6,057 nt of DNA. Source: Bacteroidales bacterium. GTDB lineage: Bacteria; Bacteroidota; Bacteroidia; Bacteroidales; P3. Below the pieces are notes generated by a model that was given only the letters and a program-made list of their open reading frames with translations, was not told the DNA's origin and searched no databases. This document shows positions 1 through 6,055 of this stretch, piece by piece (within the stretch, counting starts at the first letter, position 1; each line of letters opens with the position of its first letter). The translations under genes and the position numbers were made by a program. The stretch is taken from contig JAFZEK010000062.1 of assembly GCA_017560705.1 (NCBI GenBank), forward strand, positions 1 through 6,057, read 5' to 3'.

Positions 1-2169
1 ACTTTCATTGTATGAGTCTACCACATCTTTTTCAGTGTCTACTAAAGCAAAGTCCATTTGTTTTTTTTGCATATCCACTTTTAGCACTTTAATTCTTATG
101 CTATCGCCCAACTTATACTGCCTACCGTATCTTCTACCAATCACCTGATAGTTATCTTCATCGAGGTAGTAATAGTCGTCCATAAGGCTAGCTAAAGCAA
201 TCATACCTTCGCACTTATTTTCTTCTATTTCAGCATATATACCCCATTTACTAACCCCTGACACTAAAGCAGGAAATTCTTGACCTATTTTATCGGCTAA
301 GAACTCAGCTTGCTTGTATTTTACAGATGTACGTTCGGCTTCAGCAGCCTTACGCTCCATCAATGAAGTGTACTTGCATTGTTGTTCTATTTCTTCGGCA
401 TCTACGGAGTTAGCACCTTGCAAATAGCTGAATAGCAACCTATGTACCATCATATCAGGGTATCTGCGTATGGGCGAAGTGAAGTGAGTATAATGAGGGA
501 AACCTAAGCCATAGTGTCCTATATTTTCAGTAGAATAATATGCCTTGGACATGGTTCTTATGGCTATAGAGTCTATCATATTTTGCTCACCTTTGCCTTC
601 AATATCCACAAATAGCTTGTTAAAAGAGTCGGCTAAAGTTTTGCGTGATGTTGTTTTTATCTTATATCCCAACTTAGAAAGGAACTGCACAAAAGTGGTC
701 AATTTCTCAGGATTAGGCTCATCGTGAACTCTATATACAAAAGTTTTAGCCTTGGCTCTGCCTCTCACTTTTCCTATATATTCTGCCACATGCTTATTGG
801 CTAGCAGCATAAATTCCTCTATAAGGAAATTGGCCTCTTTAGCTTCTTTGATATAAACGCCTATGGGCTTGGCATTGTCATCCAATAGGAATTTAACTTC
901 CTTAGTTTCAAAGTTTATAGCACCATCTTTGTAGCGTTGTTCACGCATGATTGAAGCTAAAGCATGAAGGGCAAGCACTTCATCTTTCAATTCACCTTCC
1001 TGAGTTTCAATAATAGCTTGAGCCTCTTCGTAGGTAAAGCGTTTATCCGAATTAATAATAGTTTTTCCGAACCATCTATCCAGCACTTCAGCTTTACTAT
1101 TCATCTCAAACACAGCCGAAAAGCATAGTTTTTCTTCATTAGGACGCAAAGAACACAGCTCGTTGCACAATCTTTCAGGTAGCATAGGTATAGTCCTATC
1201 CACCAAATACACAGAAGTTCCACGATTATATGCTTCAGTATCCACTAATCCATTAGGCACCACATAGTGAGTGACATCAGCAATATGCACCCCTACTTCG
1301 AAGTTTCCATTCTCTAGCTTTCTTATGGACAAAGCATCGTCAAAGTCCTTAGCATCAGCAGGATCTATAGTAAAAGTAGTAATATCTCTAAAATCCCTAC
1401 GCTTAGCTATTTCATCGGCAGATATTTCCAAGGGAATTTTGTCTGCTGCTTTCTGCACCTCAGCAGGGAACGACAAAGGGAAGTCAAACTCAGCTAAAAT
1501 GGATTGCATTTCCACGTTATTATCACCAGGTTTTCCAAGCACTTGCAGCACTTTACCCATAGGATTATTCAGGTGCTTAGGCCATTCTGTCATTTCTACC
1601 AAAGCCTTATCACCATCCTGAGCATCAGCAAGGTGTTCTTTTGGAATAACCAAATCCACCACCATGGATTTATTATCAGGAATAAGGAAAGCCAAATTAT
1701 TTTGTATTCTTATTCGACCTACAAATTTAGTTTTAGCACGTTGTAAAATCTCTATCACCTGCCCTTCTTGCCTGTGCATTCTTCTAGCTGGGAATAGCAA
1801 TACCTTTACTGTGTCGCCATGCAAAGCATGCCTTGTATTATTAGCCGATATAAGAATATCTTCCATTTCTACATCCAAAGGTATGACATAGGCTTTGCCA
1901 GTTTGCTTCATATCCATAGTGCCTACAACATAATTCTTTGGCAACAAACTATCATCAATATACCTAGGATCTATCTTATATTTTCCACGTTTTTCTTCTA
2001 TCAGGATTTTTTCTTCGGCAAGTGAAAGTACAGTGTCTGCCACCATTTTTCTACTTCCTTTGTCAAAAGCCCCCATCCTCGAAGCCACTTGCTTATGATT
2101 CAAAGCCTCGAAAGGACTTTTTGCAAAAATCTTCAACAACGATAATACGTATGCACTTTTCTCTTTCAT
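1..2169 (-). CDS. rnr: Ribonuclease R (3'-5' exoribonuclease), C-terminal tail cut by window edge
   Basis: RNase R is a processive 3'-5' exoribonuclease of the RNase II/RNB superfamily that degrades structured RNA, including mRNA decay intermediates and defective rRNA. I read 723 uninterrupted codons from the ATG at 2169 to the left edge. In order: an N-terminal winged-helix-like region (about 1-75), cold-shock/OB domain 1 (about 80-130), OB domain 2 (about 145-205), the RNB catalytic domain (about 255-590) and an S1 domain (about 629-710). The active-site motif DPADAKDFDDAL starts at residue 269. Its aspartates D269, D275, D277 and D278 have the spacing of E. coli D272, D278, D280 and D281. 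The RNB signature HFTSPIRRYPD, with SPIRRY at 565-570, is intact. The N-terminal domain, two OB domains and length indicate RNase R rather than RNase II. The start is firm: a TAG stop lies in frame directly upstream and a GAGGA ribosome-binding site sits 8 nt before the ATG. The S1 domain is essentially complete, so only a short tail should be missing. No promoter or terminator is visible in the 77 bp separating it from the upstream ABC ATPase gene, so it may be co-transcribed. Confidence 0.96.
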   Translation of the reverse strand, partial: MKEKSAYVLSLLKIFAKSPFEALNHKQVASRMGAFDKGSRKMVADTVLSLAEEKILIEEKRGKYKIDPRYIDDSLLPKNYVVGTMDMKQTGKAYVIPLDVEMEDILISANNTRHALHGDTVKVLLFPARRMHRQEGQVIEILQRAKTKFVGRIRIQNNLAFLIPDNKSMVVDLVIPKEHLADAQDGDKALVEMTEWPKHLNNPMGKVLQVLGKPGDNNVEMQSILAEFDFPLSFPAEVQKAADKIPLEISADEIAKRRDFRDITTFTIDPADAKDFDDALSIRKLENGNFEVGVHIADVTHYVVPNGLVDTEAYNRGTSVYLVDRTIPMLPERLCNELCSLRPNEEKLCFSAVFEMNSKAEVLDRWFGKTIINSDKRFTYEEAQAIIETQEGELKDEVLALHALASIMREQRYKDGAINFETKEVKFLLDDNAKPIGVYIKEAKEANFLIEEFMLLANKHVAEYIGKVRGRAKAKTFVYRVHDEPNPEKLTTFVQFLSKLGYKIKTTSRKTLADSFNKLFVDIEGKGEQNMIDSIAIRTMSKAYYSTENIGHYGLGFPHYTHFTSPIRRYPDMMVHRLLFSYLQGANSVDAEEIEQQCKYTSLMERKAAEAERTSVKYKQAEFLADKIGQEFPALVSGVSKWGIYAEIEENKCEGMIALASLMDDYYYLDEDNYQVIGRRYGRQYKLGDSIRIKVLKVDMQKKQMDFALVDTEKDVVDSYNES

Positions 2170-2177
2170 CTATCTAG

Positions 2178-2182
2178 TCCTC
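2178..2182 (-). promoter_or_regulatory. Ribosome-binding site of rnr
   Basis: On the minus strand GAGGA lies 8 nt upstream of the rnr ATG, an optimal Shine-Dalgarno spacing. Bacteroidota genes commonly lack a clear Shine-Dalgarno sequence, so this one is notable and fixes the start. Just upstream (2196-2208) is a short trinucleotide run, (GAT)4 on the coding strand, which contains several ATGs. The frame beginning with those ATGs closes after five codons and is not a better start. Confidence 0.65.
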
Positions 2183-2246
2183 ACTATATCATTTTATCAT
2201 CATCATCAGTTCAATACACATTATAGAAAACAAACATCGAAGCATA

Positions 2247-3014
2247 TTAGTTGTAAACAATATTCATTTTGCCGTTAATATTCTGTATTGAAGCATCTAC
2301 ACCAAAATATTTCTTTATATTGAGCGGATTAAGCCCCTCCTCTATCTTACCATTGAACACCACACTATGGTTGTGCAACAACAGCAATGTTTTGCAATAC
2401 CTCAAAGCCATATTTAAATCATGAACAATAAGAAGTATCGTTTTCTTTTCATTTTCACATATCTCTCTCAGCATAGCAATAATTTCAAACTGATGAGAAA
2501 TATCCAAATTAGAAAAAGGCTCATCGAGCAACATTATAGGCGTTTGCTGAGCCAAAGCCCTAGCAAGCATAACACGCTGCATTTCACCGCCACTCATTTT
2601 AGCAGGAGATGCAAAACGCAAATGCCAAGTGTTCGTACGTTTCATACAAGCCTCCACTATATCCCAATCTTCTTGAGATTCATTCTGCAATCTTTTCTGA
2701 TAAGGATTTCTCCCCATAAGCACTGTTTCGAAAGCCGAGAACTCAAAATCCAACAAAGCATGTTGAGGCACTAGTGCCACCGTTCTTGCCATCTCATTGA
2801 CCGAATAGTCCACTGAATCTTTTTTATTAATGAACACAGTACCCTTAGGCACAGGCAAAATATTAGACAAACACTTCAGCAAGGTAGTTTTTCCAGTGCC
2901 ATTAGAACCCATAATAGCACAAAAATTACCCTCCTCAACATCAAAGGTTACATTGTCCAATATCTTATTTTTGCCATAGGCATAAGAAAGATTCCTTACT
3001 TCTATCATAGTCAT
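2247..3014 (-). CDS. ABC transporter ATP-binding protein, FecE/BtuD/FhuC type
   Basis: This is the cytoplasmic ATPase that powers the importer encoded with the adjacent permease; the family takes up ferric siderophores, heme or cobalamin. The 255-residue length is normal. All nucleotide-binding motifs are visible in order: Walker A GSNGTGKTT (36-44), Q-loop Q84 in LVPQH, signature KMSGGEMQR (139-147), Walker B IMLLDEP with D164 and E165, D-loop NLD (169-171), and switch histidine H198 in IVHD. The signature reads MSGGE instead of the usual LSGGE, a conservative change, so the protein should be active. The stretch FSAFETVLMGRNPY after the Q-loop is typical of the iron-siderophore/B12 subfamily. 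The ATG directly follows the permease stop (TAGATG, no gap), implying translational coupling. A second ATG two codons later is an alternative start. The family call is secure. The substrate is not determinable because the binding protein is not in the window. Confidence 0.95.
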   Translation of the reverse strand: MTMIEVRNLSYAYGKNKILDNVTFDVEEGNFCAIMGSNGTGKTTLLKCLSNILPVPKGTVFINKKDSVDYSVNEMARTVALVPQHALLDFEFSAFETVLMGRNPYQKRLQNESQEDWDIVEACMKRTNTWHLRFASPAKMSGGEMQRVMLARALAQQTPIMLLDEPFSNLDISHQFEIIAMLREICENEKKTILLIVHDLNMALRYCKTLLLLHNHSVVFNGKIEEGLNPLNIKKYFGVDASIQNINGKMNIVYN

Positions 3015-4097
3015 CTAAAGTTGCTTTTTGCTTTTATACAGCAAGTAAATAAACATAGGCGAACCCACTAAAGCAGTTATGCTACCCACAGGCAACTCGC
3101 TAGGCATAAGTACCATTCTTGCAATGCTATCGCACAAAAGAAGGAATATACCCCCTACAAAAATGGAATATGGTATCACCAACCTATTATCGGCACCCAC
3201 CACAAGCCTAATACAATGAGGCACTATGAGCCCTACAAAACCTATAACACCACAGGTAGACACAGCAAAAGCTACCATAAGAGTAGTGACAAAAAGTAAT
3301 CTTTTTTTCACCTTCTCTACATCAACTCCTAAGGTTTTAGCCGTTTCGCTACCCACTAATAGTAAGTTCAAATCCCTACTATAATACAGCGTAATCAATA
3401 TACCCAACACTACAAAAGGAAGAGCCACCAACACATCGCCCCACGAAGCAGAAGCAAAGCTACCCATTGTCCAAAAAATAATACGCTCCATCTTATCTTG
3501 GTTCAAAACCATAAGAAAAGACACTATAGCAGTGATAAGAAAAGTGAAGCAAACTCCAGTGAGCAACAAAGTAGCAGTGTGCATCCTATTGCCTATGGAA
3601 GCTATCTTGTAGATAAGTAACACCGTAACTAAGCCCACAGTAAGAGCCATAGTGCCAATGCCTATAATACCATTATCCCAACCAAGCAATATCGCAATAG
3701 CAGCACCCAACGAAGCACCTGACGACACTCCTAATATATAAGGGTCGGTAAGAGGATTTCTAAATACCGACTGATAGGCAGCACCACTCACCGACAACGC
3801 TGCACCTACTAACACACTAAGCACAGTACGTGGCATACGAATATTCCAAAATATAGCATAATCCATACCCATAGAGCCATCAGAATGAAACAATGCCTCT
3901 ATCATAGATACTACATCGGTAAAAAAATAATTCACTACCCCTATCATAGATGAAACAAACGCTACTACAAATAGCAATATTGCCAACACTATGATACCAC
4001 AAAGCCTAGTACGCAATGGGTTTGGTCTCACCTTTTTATCTTTTCTGTTCAATGTAAAATATACTTTATCTTTAAGCCTTTTCTCTAAAAAAAGCAT
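3015..4097 (-). CDS. ABC transporter permease, FecCD/BtuC family
   Basis: This is the inner-membrane subunit of a siderophore-, heme- or cobalamin-type importer; two copies would form the channel and dock on the neighbouring ATPase. Counted from the ATG at 4097 it has 360 residues. A basic N-terminus of about 30 residues is followed by many hydrophobic helices, consistent with the ten-helix BtuC fold. Family hallmarks are RNPLTDPYILGVSSGASLGA (113-132), the cytoplasmic coupling stretch GSETAKTLGVDVEKVKK (249-265), GVIGFVGLIVPHCIRL (283-298), and the C-terminal PVGSITALVGSPMFIYLL (336-353). The start is ambiguous. An in-frame GTG at 4103 adds two residues and has a GAGGG 7 nt upstream (4111-4115), while the ATG at 4097 is the stronger codon but sits 13 nt from that motif. 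An in-frame TAG at 4125-4127 blocks any longer version. The stop codon abuts the ATPase ATG. Upstream is dapB rather than the usual substrate-binding protein or TonB-dependent receptor gene. Family assignment is very secure; substrate is unknown. Confidence 0.95.
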   Translation of the reverse strand: MLFLEKRLKDKVYFTLNRKDKKVRPNPLRTRLCGIIVLAILLFVVAFVSSMIGVVNYFFTDVVSMIEALFHSDGSMGMDYAIFWNIRMPRTVLSVLVGAALSVSGAAYQSVFRNPLTDPYILGVSSGASLGAAIAILLGWDNGIIGIGTMALTVGLVTVLLIYKIASIGNRMHTATLLLTGVCFTFLITAIVSFLMVLNQDKMERIIFWTMGSFASASWGDVLVALPFVVLGILITLYYSRDLNLLLVGSETAKTLGVDVEKVKKRLLFVTTLMVAFAVSTCGVIGFVGLIVPHCIRLVVGADNRLVIPYSIFVGGIFLLLCDSIARMVLMPSELPVGSITALVGSPMFIYLLYKSKKQL

Positions 4098-4124
4098 AGC
4101 CACACAAGCACCCTCAGAGGCTAG

Positions 4125-4190
4125 CTACAACAACAACACACCATCCAATAGCAATATTCCTTTCTTTTTAGAAATAGGCCATTTATGCAT
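4125..4190 (-). other. 21-codon upstream ORF in frame with the permease
   Basis: Between dapB and the permease there is an ATG at 4190 followed by 21 sense codons and TAG at 4125-4127, in the same frame as the permease. The predicted peptide is basic at the start (MHKWPISKKKG) and leucine-rich at the end (ILLLDGVLLL). After the stop, nine or ten codons lead to the permease start. It could be a leader peptide, the remnant of a longer permease N-terminus broken by a nonsense change, or chance. No ribosome-binding site is visible ahead of the ATG. The permease already has a normal N-terminus, which favours chance or a leader. Confidence 0.2.
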
Positions 4191-4200
4191 ATATATATAT
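4189..4200. repeat. Short (AT)6 dinucleotide run
   Basis: Twelve bases of alternating AT lie between the dapB stop and the upstream ORF of the permease, partly overlapping its ATG. The tract is short; it may only reflect AT-rich spacer sequence, or mark a flexible, slippage-prone site. Confidence 0.5.
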
Positions 4201-4214
4201 TACGCTCTTATACT

Positions 4215-4931
4215 CTAAGCCTTAAGCAAGTCTTCCATAGTGTAGTAGCCTTTCTTATTTGCCAAAAACTCGGCAGCAATAACAGCTCCCAATGCAAATC
4301 CTTTTCTTGATTTAGCATTATGTTTTATAACAATAGTATCCACCAATGAATCATATTTCACTTCGTGAATACCAGGCACTTCACCCTCTCTAGTAGAGTA
4401 AATAGGCAACTCCGACACCGACTCACATTCATTAAGCACCCATTCCTCTTTAGTTTCTAAGTTCTCAATTATACCTTGAGCTAAACTTATTGCAGTACCA
4501 CTAGGAGCATCCAACTTATGAATATGATGAGTTTCATTAATAGACACATCGTACTCAGGATGATTATTCATTATCTCAGCCAATTTTTTATTTATGCTGA
4601 ACAAAATATTTACACCAATACTGAAATTGGAAGCCACAAAAAGACTTTGCTCTCTTTGGCAACAATCATGTACCACACTTTCCAACTGATCATACCAACC
4701 TGTTGTACCTACAACGATAGGCACGTTGATATTAAAGCATTTAAAAATATTATCCACCACGACATCCGGAGTAGAAAAATCTATAGCCACATCACAGTCT
4801 CTGATTTTGTCTATATTCTCCATCCAATCGTCTGAACTATCAATAACCACGGACACCTCGTGCCCTCGTTCTTCTGCAATTTCTGCAATTTCTTTTCCCA
4901 TTCGGCCATAGCCGAGTATAGCAATCTCCAT
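4215..4931 (-). CDS. dapB: 4-hydroxy-tetrahydrodipicolinate reductase
   Basis: DapB carries out the NAD(P)H-dependent reduction of 4-hydroxy-tetrahydrodipicolinate to tetrahydrodipicolinate. This is a cytoplasmic step toward diaminopimelate for peptidoglycan and toward lysine. The 238-residue protein begins with a Rossmann dinucleotide-binding motif, GYGRMG (7-12). D31 follows the second strand, then AIDFSTP (49-55) and VVGTTGWY (73-80). The substrate-binding and catalytic signature THHIHKLDAPSGTA occupies 134-147; H135 and K139 correspond to E. coli H159 and K163, and G145-T146 to the diacid-binding pair. It is about 35 residues shorter than the E. coli enzyme, mainly in the N-terminal domain, as is usual in Bacteroidota. 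The ATG at 4931 starts the Rossmann strand directly, so the start is firm. A TATCTTTG promoter element lies 26 nt upstream, giving a very short leader. The gene leads an apparent run into the ABC importer and rnr; that neighbourhood has no obvious metabolic link to DapB. Confidence 0.96.
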   Translation of the reverse strand: MEIAILGYGRMGKEIAEIAEERGHEVSVVIDSSDDWMENIDKIRDCDVAIDFSTPDVVVDNIFKCFNINVPIVVGTTGWYDQLESVVHDCCQREQSLFVASNFSIGVNILFSINKKLAEIMNNHPEYDVSINETHHIHKLDAPSGTAISLAQGIIENLETKEEWVLNECESVSELPIYSTREGEVPGIHEVKYDSLVDTIVIKHNAKSRKGFALGAVIAAEFLANKKGYYTMEDLLKA

Positions 4932-4933
4932 AT

Positions 4934-4945
4934 ATCAAATTTGAT
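4934..4945. promoter_or_regulatory. Perfect 12-bp palindrome in the dapB leader
   Basis: ATCAAATTTGAT is a perfect inverted repeat lying between the promoter element and the dapB ATG, two bases from the start codon. It could be a repressor site. As RNA its arms could pair only as a hairpin with a minimal loop, so DNA binding is more plausible. One or more 12-bp palindromes are expected by chance in 6 kb of AT-rich DNA; another, TCATTATAATGA, occurs at 5229-5240. Only its position makes it noteworthy. Confidence 0.3.
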
Positions 4946-4957
4946 GTTTTCTGTTTG

Positions 4958-4983
4958 CAAAGATACATATTATTTTGCCACAA
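4958..4983 (-). promoter_or_regulatory. Bacteroidota-type promoter of dapB
   Basis: On the minus strand TATCTTTG (4965-4958) is an exact match to the -7 consensus TAnnTTTG and is followed by CA, as in the promoter at 5809-5839. A TTG at 4983-4981 could serve as the upstream (-33) element, but its 15-nt spacing is shorter than the usual 19-20 nt, so this half is weak. Transcription would start near 4950, giving a leader of about 20 nt before dapB that contains the 12-bp palindrome. Confidence 0.6.
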
Positions 4984-5252
4984 CTGAAATTTATTTCGAC
5001 TTTTACTCTACTTTTTATCTTATTTATCTGTTTTTCTGAACTATATTTATCTATTTTTTTAATCCGCTATTTCAATTTTTATGCTCCTATATATCAAAAC
5101 CTAAAAGTATTCTACACCATTTTGCACCATCATGAACTAGTACATTCTAACTCATTTTAATATAACATAATCTACTTCAAATCTTTAAACACTACCACAC
5201 TGCAATGTTTTCTTTTTAACCTAGGACATCATTATAATGAAATAGAACAACA
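4984..5252. other. AT-rich gap between the lipoprotein gene and the dapB promoter
   Basis: I find no credible gene here. The 61-codon plus-strand frame at 4975-5160 starts with TTG and overlaps the dapB promoter. The stretch from about 4985 to 5090 is strongly asymmetric: T-rich on the plus strand and A/purine-rich on the dapB coding strand, directly upstream of the dapB promoter, where it could act as an UP-like element. Near the lipoprotein stop is a palindrome, TCATTATAATGA (5229-5240), with no U-tract arrangement that would make a convincing terminator. Confidence 0.5.
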
Positions 5253-5654
5253 CTATTGATTTTCATGCATTAAGGCTTCAATATCTTCATCCACACTTAG
5301 CAGTATTATCTCCTGAAAACCTCTTGTGTCGTAGACCATACAGTTCAAATTTGCATAACCTCTTGTTTGGTACATCACACCAGACAATTCCTGACCAATC
5401 TTCAATTGTTCGGGAGCATCATAGCCCATAACAACATTCTTATATAACTTATTTTTATAAGTAAGAGTATCACCAATACCCTCTGGTCTTGTAAGTTCTA
5501 TAACATAAGCCATGCTAACAGTATTGCACAACGAAGCCGACAACACTTTGCCTGTGTAATACTCTTCCTCATAAGTCTTTTGACACGAATGCATAGACAA
5601 TAATAACACTGTCAATACAACCACCTTTCCAATATTCAAAATTTTTCTCTTCAT
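5253..5654 (-). CDS. Small lipoprotein of unknown function
   Basis: This 133-residue protein has a basic N-terminus (MKRKILNIGK), a hydrophobic core (VVVLTVLLLSM) and a lipobox-like end, MHSC, placing the lipidated cysteine at C24. Bacteroidota lipoproteins often end the signal with SC, although Met at -3 is less usual. The mature start, CQKTYEEEYY, has acidic residues soon after the cysteine, which resembles the surface-export signals described for Bacteroidota lipoproteins. Display on the cell surface is therefore possible but unproven. The rest looks beta-rich and OB- or barrel-like, with short strands and turns such as YYTGKVL (32-38), YKNVVMGYDAP (71-81) and LKIGQELSGVMY (84-95). Two further cysteines, C43 and C105, could form a disulfide. 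I recognise no enzyme motif and no named family. The ATG at 5654 is the only start, since a TAA lies in frame 9 nt upstream. The gene appears to stand alone, with its own promoter region upstream and a 321-bp gap downstream. Confidence 0.85.
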   Translation of the reverse strand: MKRKILNIGKVVVLTVLLLSMHSCQKTYEEEYYTGKVLSASLCNTVSMAYVIELTRPEGIGDTLTYKNKLYKNVVMGYDAPEQLKIGQELSGVMYQTRGYANLNCMVYDTRGFQEIILLSVDEDIEALMHENQ

Positions 5655-5808
5655 ATTACGTATTTATACTGTTTCAATCTCTTTATTACCGTATTATTCC
5701 ATAACTTATTGATGAAAAAAACACCAATATTTTCGAACTACAAAATTACACATTTATTCTGATATAGTATACATTTGTCTCAACTTTTAAACAAAATATC
5801 TTACACTG
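5655..5808 (-). other. Long AT-rich leader of the lipoprotein gene
   Basis: About 150 bases separate the best promoter (5809-5839) from the lipoprotein ATG. GC is only about 22% across 5701-5820. Very short ATG frames occur on the coding strand (for example 15 codons ending in FFHQ), but none looks like a gene, and I see no recognisable riboswitch. If transcription starts near 5800 this is a long untranslated leader; if the second -7-like element at 5741-5748 is used, the leader is about 80 nt. Confidence 0.4.
5741..5748 (-). promoter_or_regulatory. Possible second -7 element upstream of the lipoprotein gene
   Basis: The minus strand reads TAATTTTG, matching TAnnTTTG, 87 nt upstream of the lipoprotein ATG. 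There is no TTTG at the usual distance upstream, and single matches to this degenerate motif are expected several times by chance in AT-rich DNA of this length. Confidence 0.25.
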
Positions 5809-5839
5809 CAAAGATAATTTACCACCTACAAAAAACAAA
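5809..5839 (-). promoter_or_regulatory. Strong Bacteroidota-type promoter upstream of the lipoprotein gene
   Basis: On the minus strand TTTG (5839-5836) is followed after exactly 19 nt by TATCTTTG (5816-5809). This is the full two-part Bacteroidota promoter, a -33 TTTG and a -7 TAnnTTTG with standard spacing. The ten bases TATCTTTGCA are identical to those in the dapB promoter. Transcription would begin near 5800 and run left into the lipoprotein gene, the first gene downstream. Confidence 0.7.
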
Positions 5840-5938
5840 TACTGTCAACAACGCGACAAAGTTTTATAGTTATCGATATATCTATAGGCAACTTCTAAAA
5901 ATTGCTTTGCTAGTGGTTTACGGAATACTGACTTCGTC

Positions 5939-6004
5939 GATGTTGCTATCGCTCGAAAGAGCTAATGCTTAGGCATTGCTCTTTACTCGCTTAATCGCAA
6001 CGTT
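5939..6004. repeat. Nested inverted repeat with a strong inner hairpin
   Basis: The inner stem pairs AAAGAGC+AATGC (5956-5962 and 5964-5968) with GCATTGCTCTTT (5973-5984): 12 pairs, a single bulged T at 5963 and the four-base loop TTAG. An outer arm, GTTGC (5942-5946), pairs with GCAAC (5997-6001), and the intervening bases pair only partly. The inner stem has three A's before it and three T's after it on both strands. It could therefore act as a weak bidirectional terminator, insulating the lipoprotein promoter from a gene to the right. It could equally be the end of a repeat family or mobile element. Confidence 0.6.
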
Positions 6005-6055
6005 CTTGAGAAGATTTCTACTTTCTTTTGACCCATCATAGCGGGCTATGCGACC
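5969..6055 (-). CDS. Possible C-terminal end of an unrecognised gene entering from the right
   Basis: On the minus strand only one of the three frames stays open at the right edge. It gives 28 residues ending KNVAIKRVKSNA, with its TAA stop inside the loop of the hairpin at 5956-5984. The fragment is basic and has no motif I recognise. Codons such as GCG, CGC, CGA and CTC are more common than in the neighbouring genes, and local GC is about 43%. An open run of this length is easily random, so the call is weak. If real, the hairpin is well placed as its terminator. Confidence 0.25.
   Translation of the reverse strand, partial: GRIARYDGSKESRNLLKNVAIKRVKSNA

Noticed and set aside
545..2025. Several plus-strand open frames of 60-116 codons
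   Set aside because: They lie opposite the uninterrupted rnr gene, whose RNB, OB and S1 motifs are clear; the plus-strand products have no recognisable features.
1..2169. rnr as a broken or pseudogenised gene because no stop is seen
   Set aside because: The frame is open through all 723 codons with intact catalytic residues; the missing end is due only to the window boundary.
4518..4911. Plus-strand frames opposite dapB
   Set aside because: They are antisense to a gene with a complete DapB signature and show no domain or ribosome-binding site.
4975..5160. 61-codon hydrophobic plus-strand frame
   Set aside because: It begins with TTG, overlaps the dapB promoter, and its hydrophobicity simply reflects a T-rich tract that encodes Phe, Leu and Ile.
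5770..5777. TACATTTG on the plus strand as a divergent promoter
   Set aside because: It matches TAnnTTTG but has no TTTG at the right distance upstream and no plus-strand gene downstream; such matches are expected by chance.
5775..5972. 65-codon plus-strand frame
   Set aside because: It starts with TTG, runs across the strong minus-strand promoter and ends in the hairpin loop; no protein-like features.
5942..6001. Integron attC-like site, suggested by GTTGC...GCAAC arms around a hairpin
   Set aside because: The arms do not fit the attC core consensus (GTTRRRY and RYYYAAC), and there is no integrase or cassette structure.
6037..6050. CATAG-CGGG-CTATG inverted repeat at the edge
   Set aside because: The stem is only five pairs with no U-tract, too small to support as a terminator or repeat.
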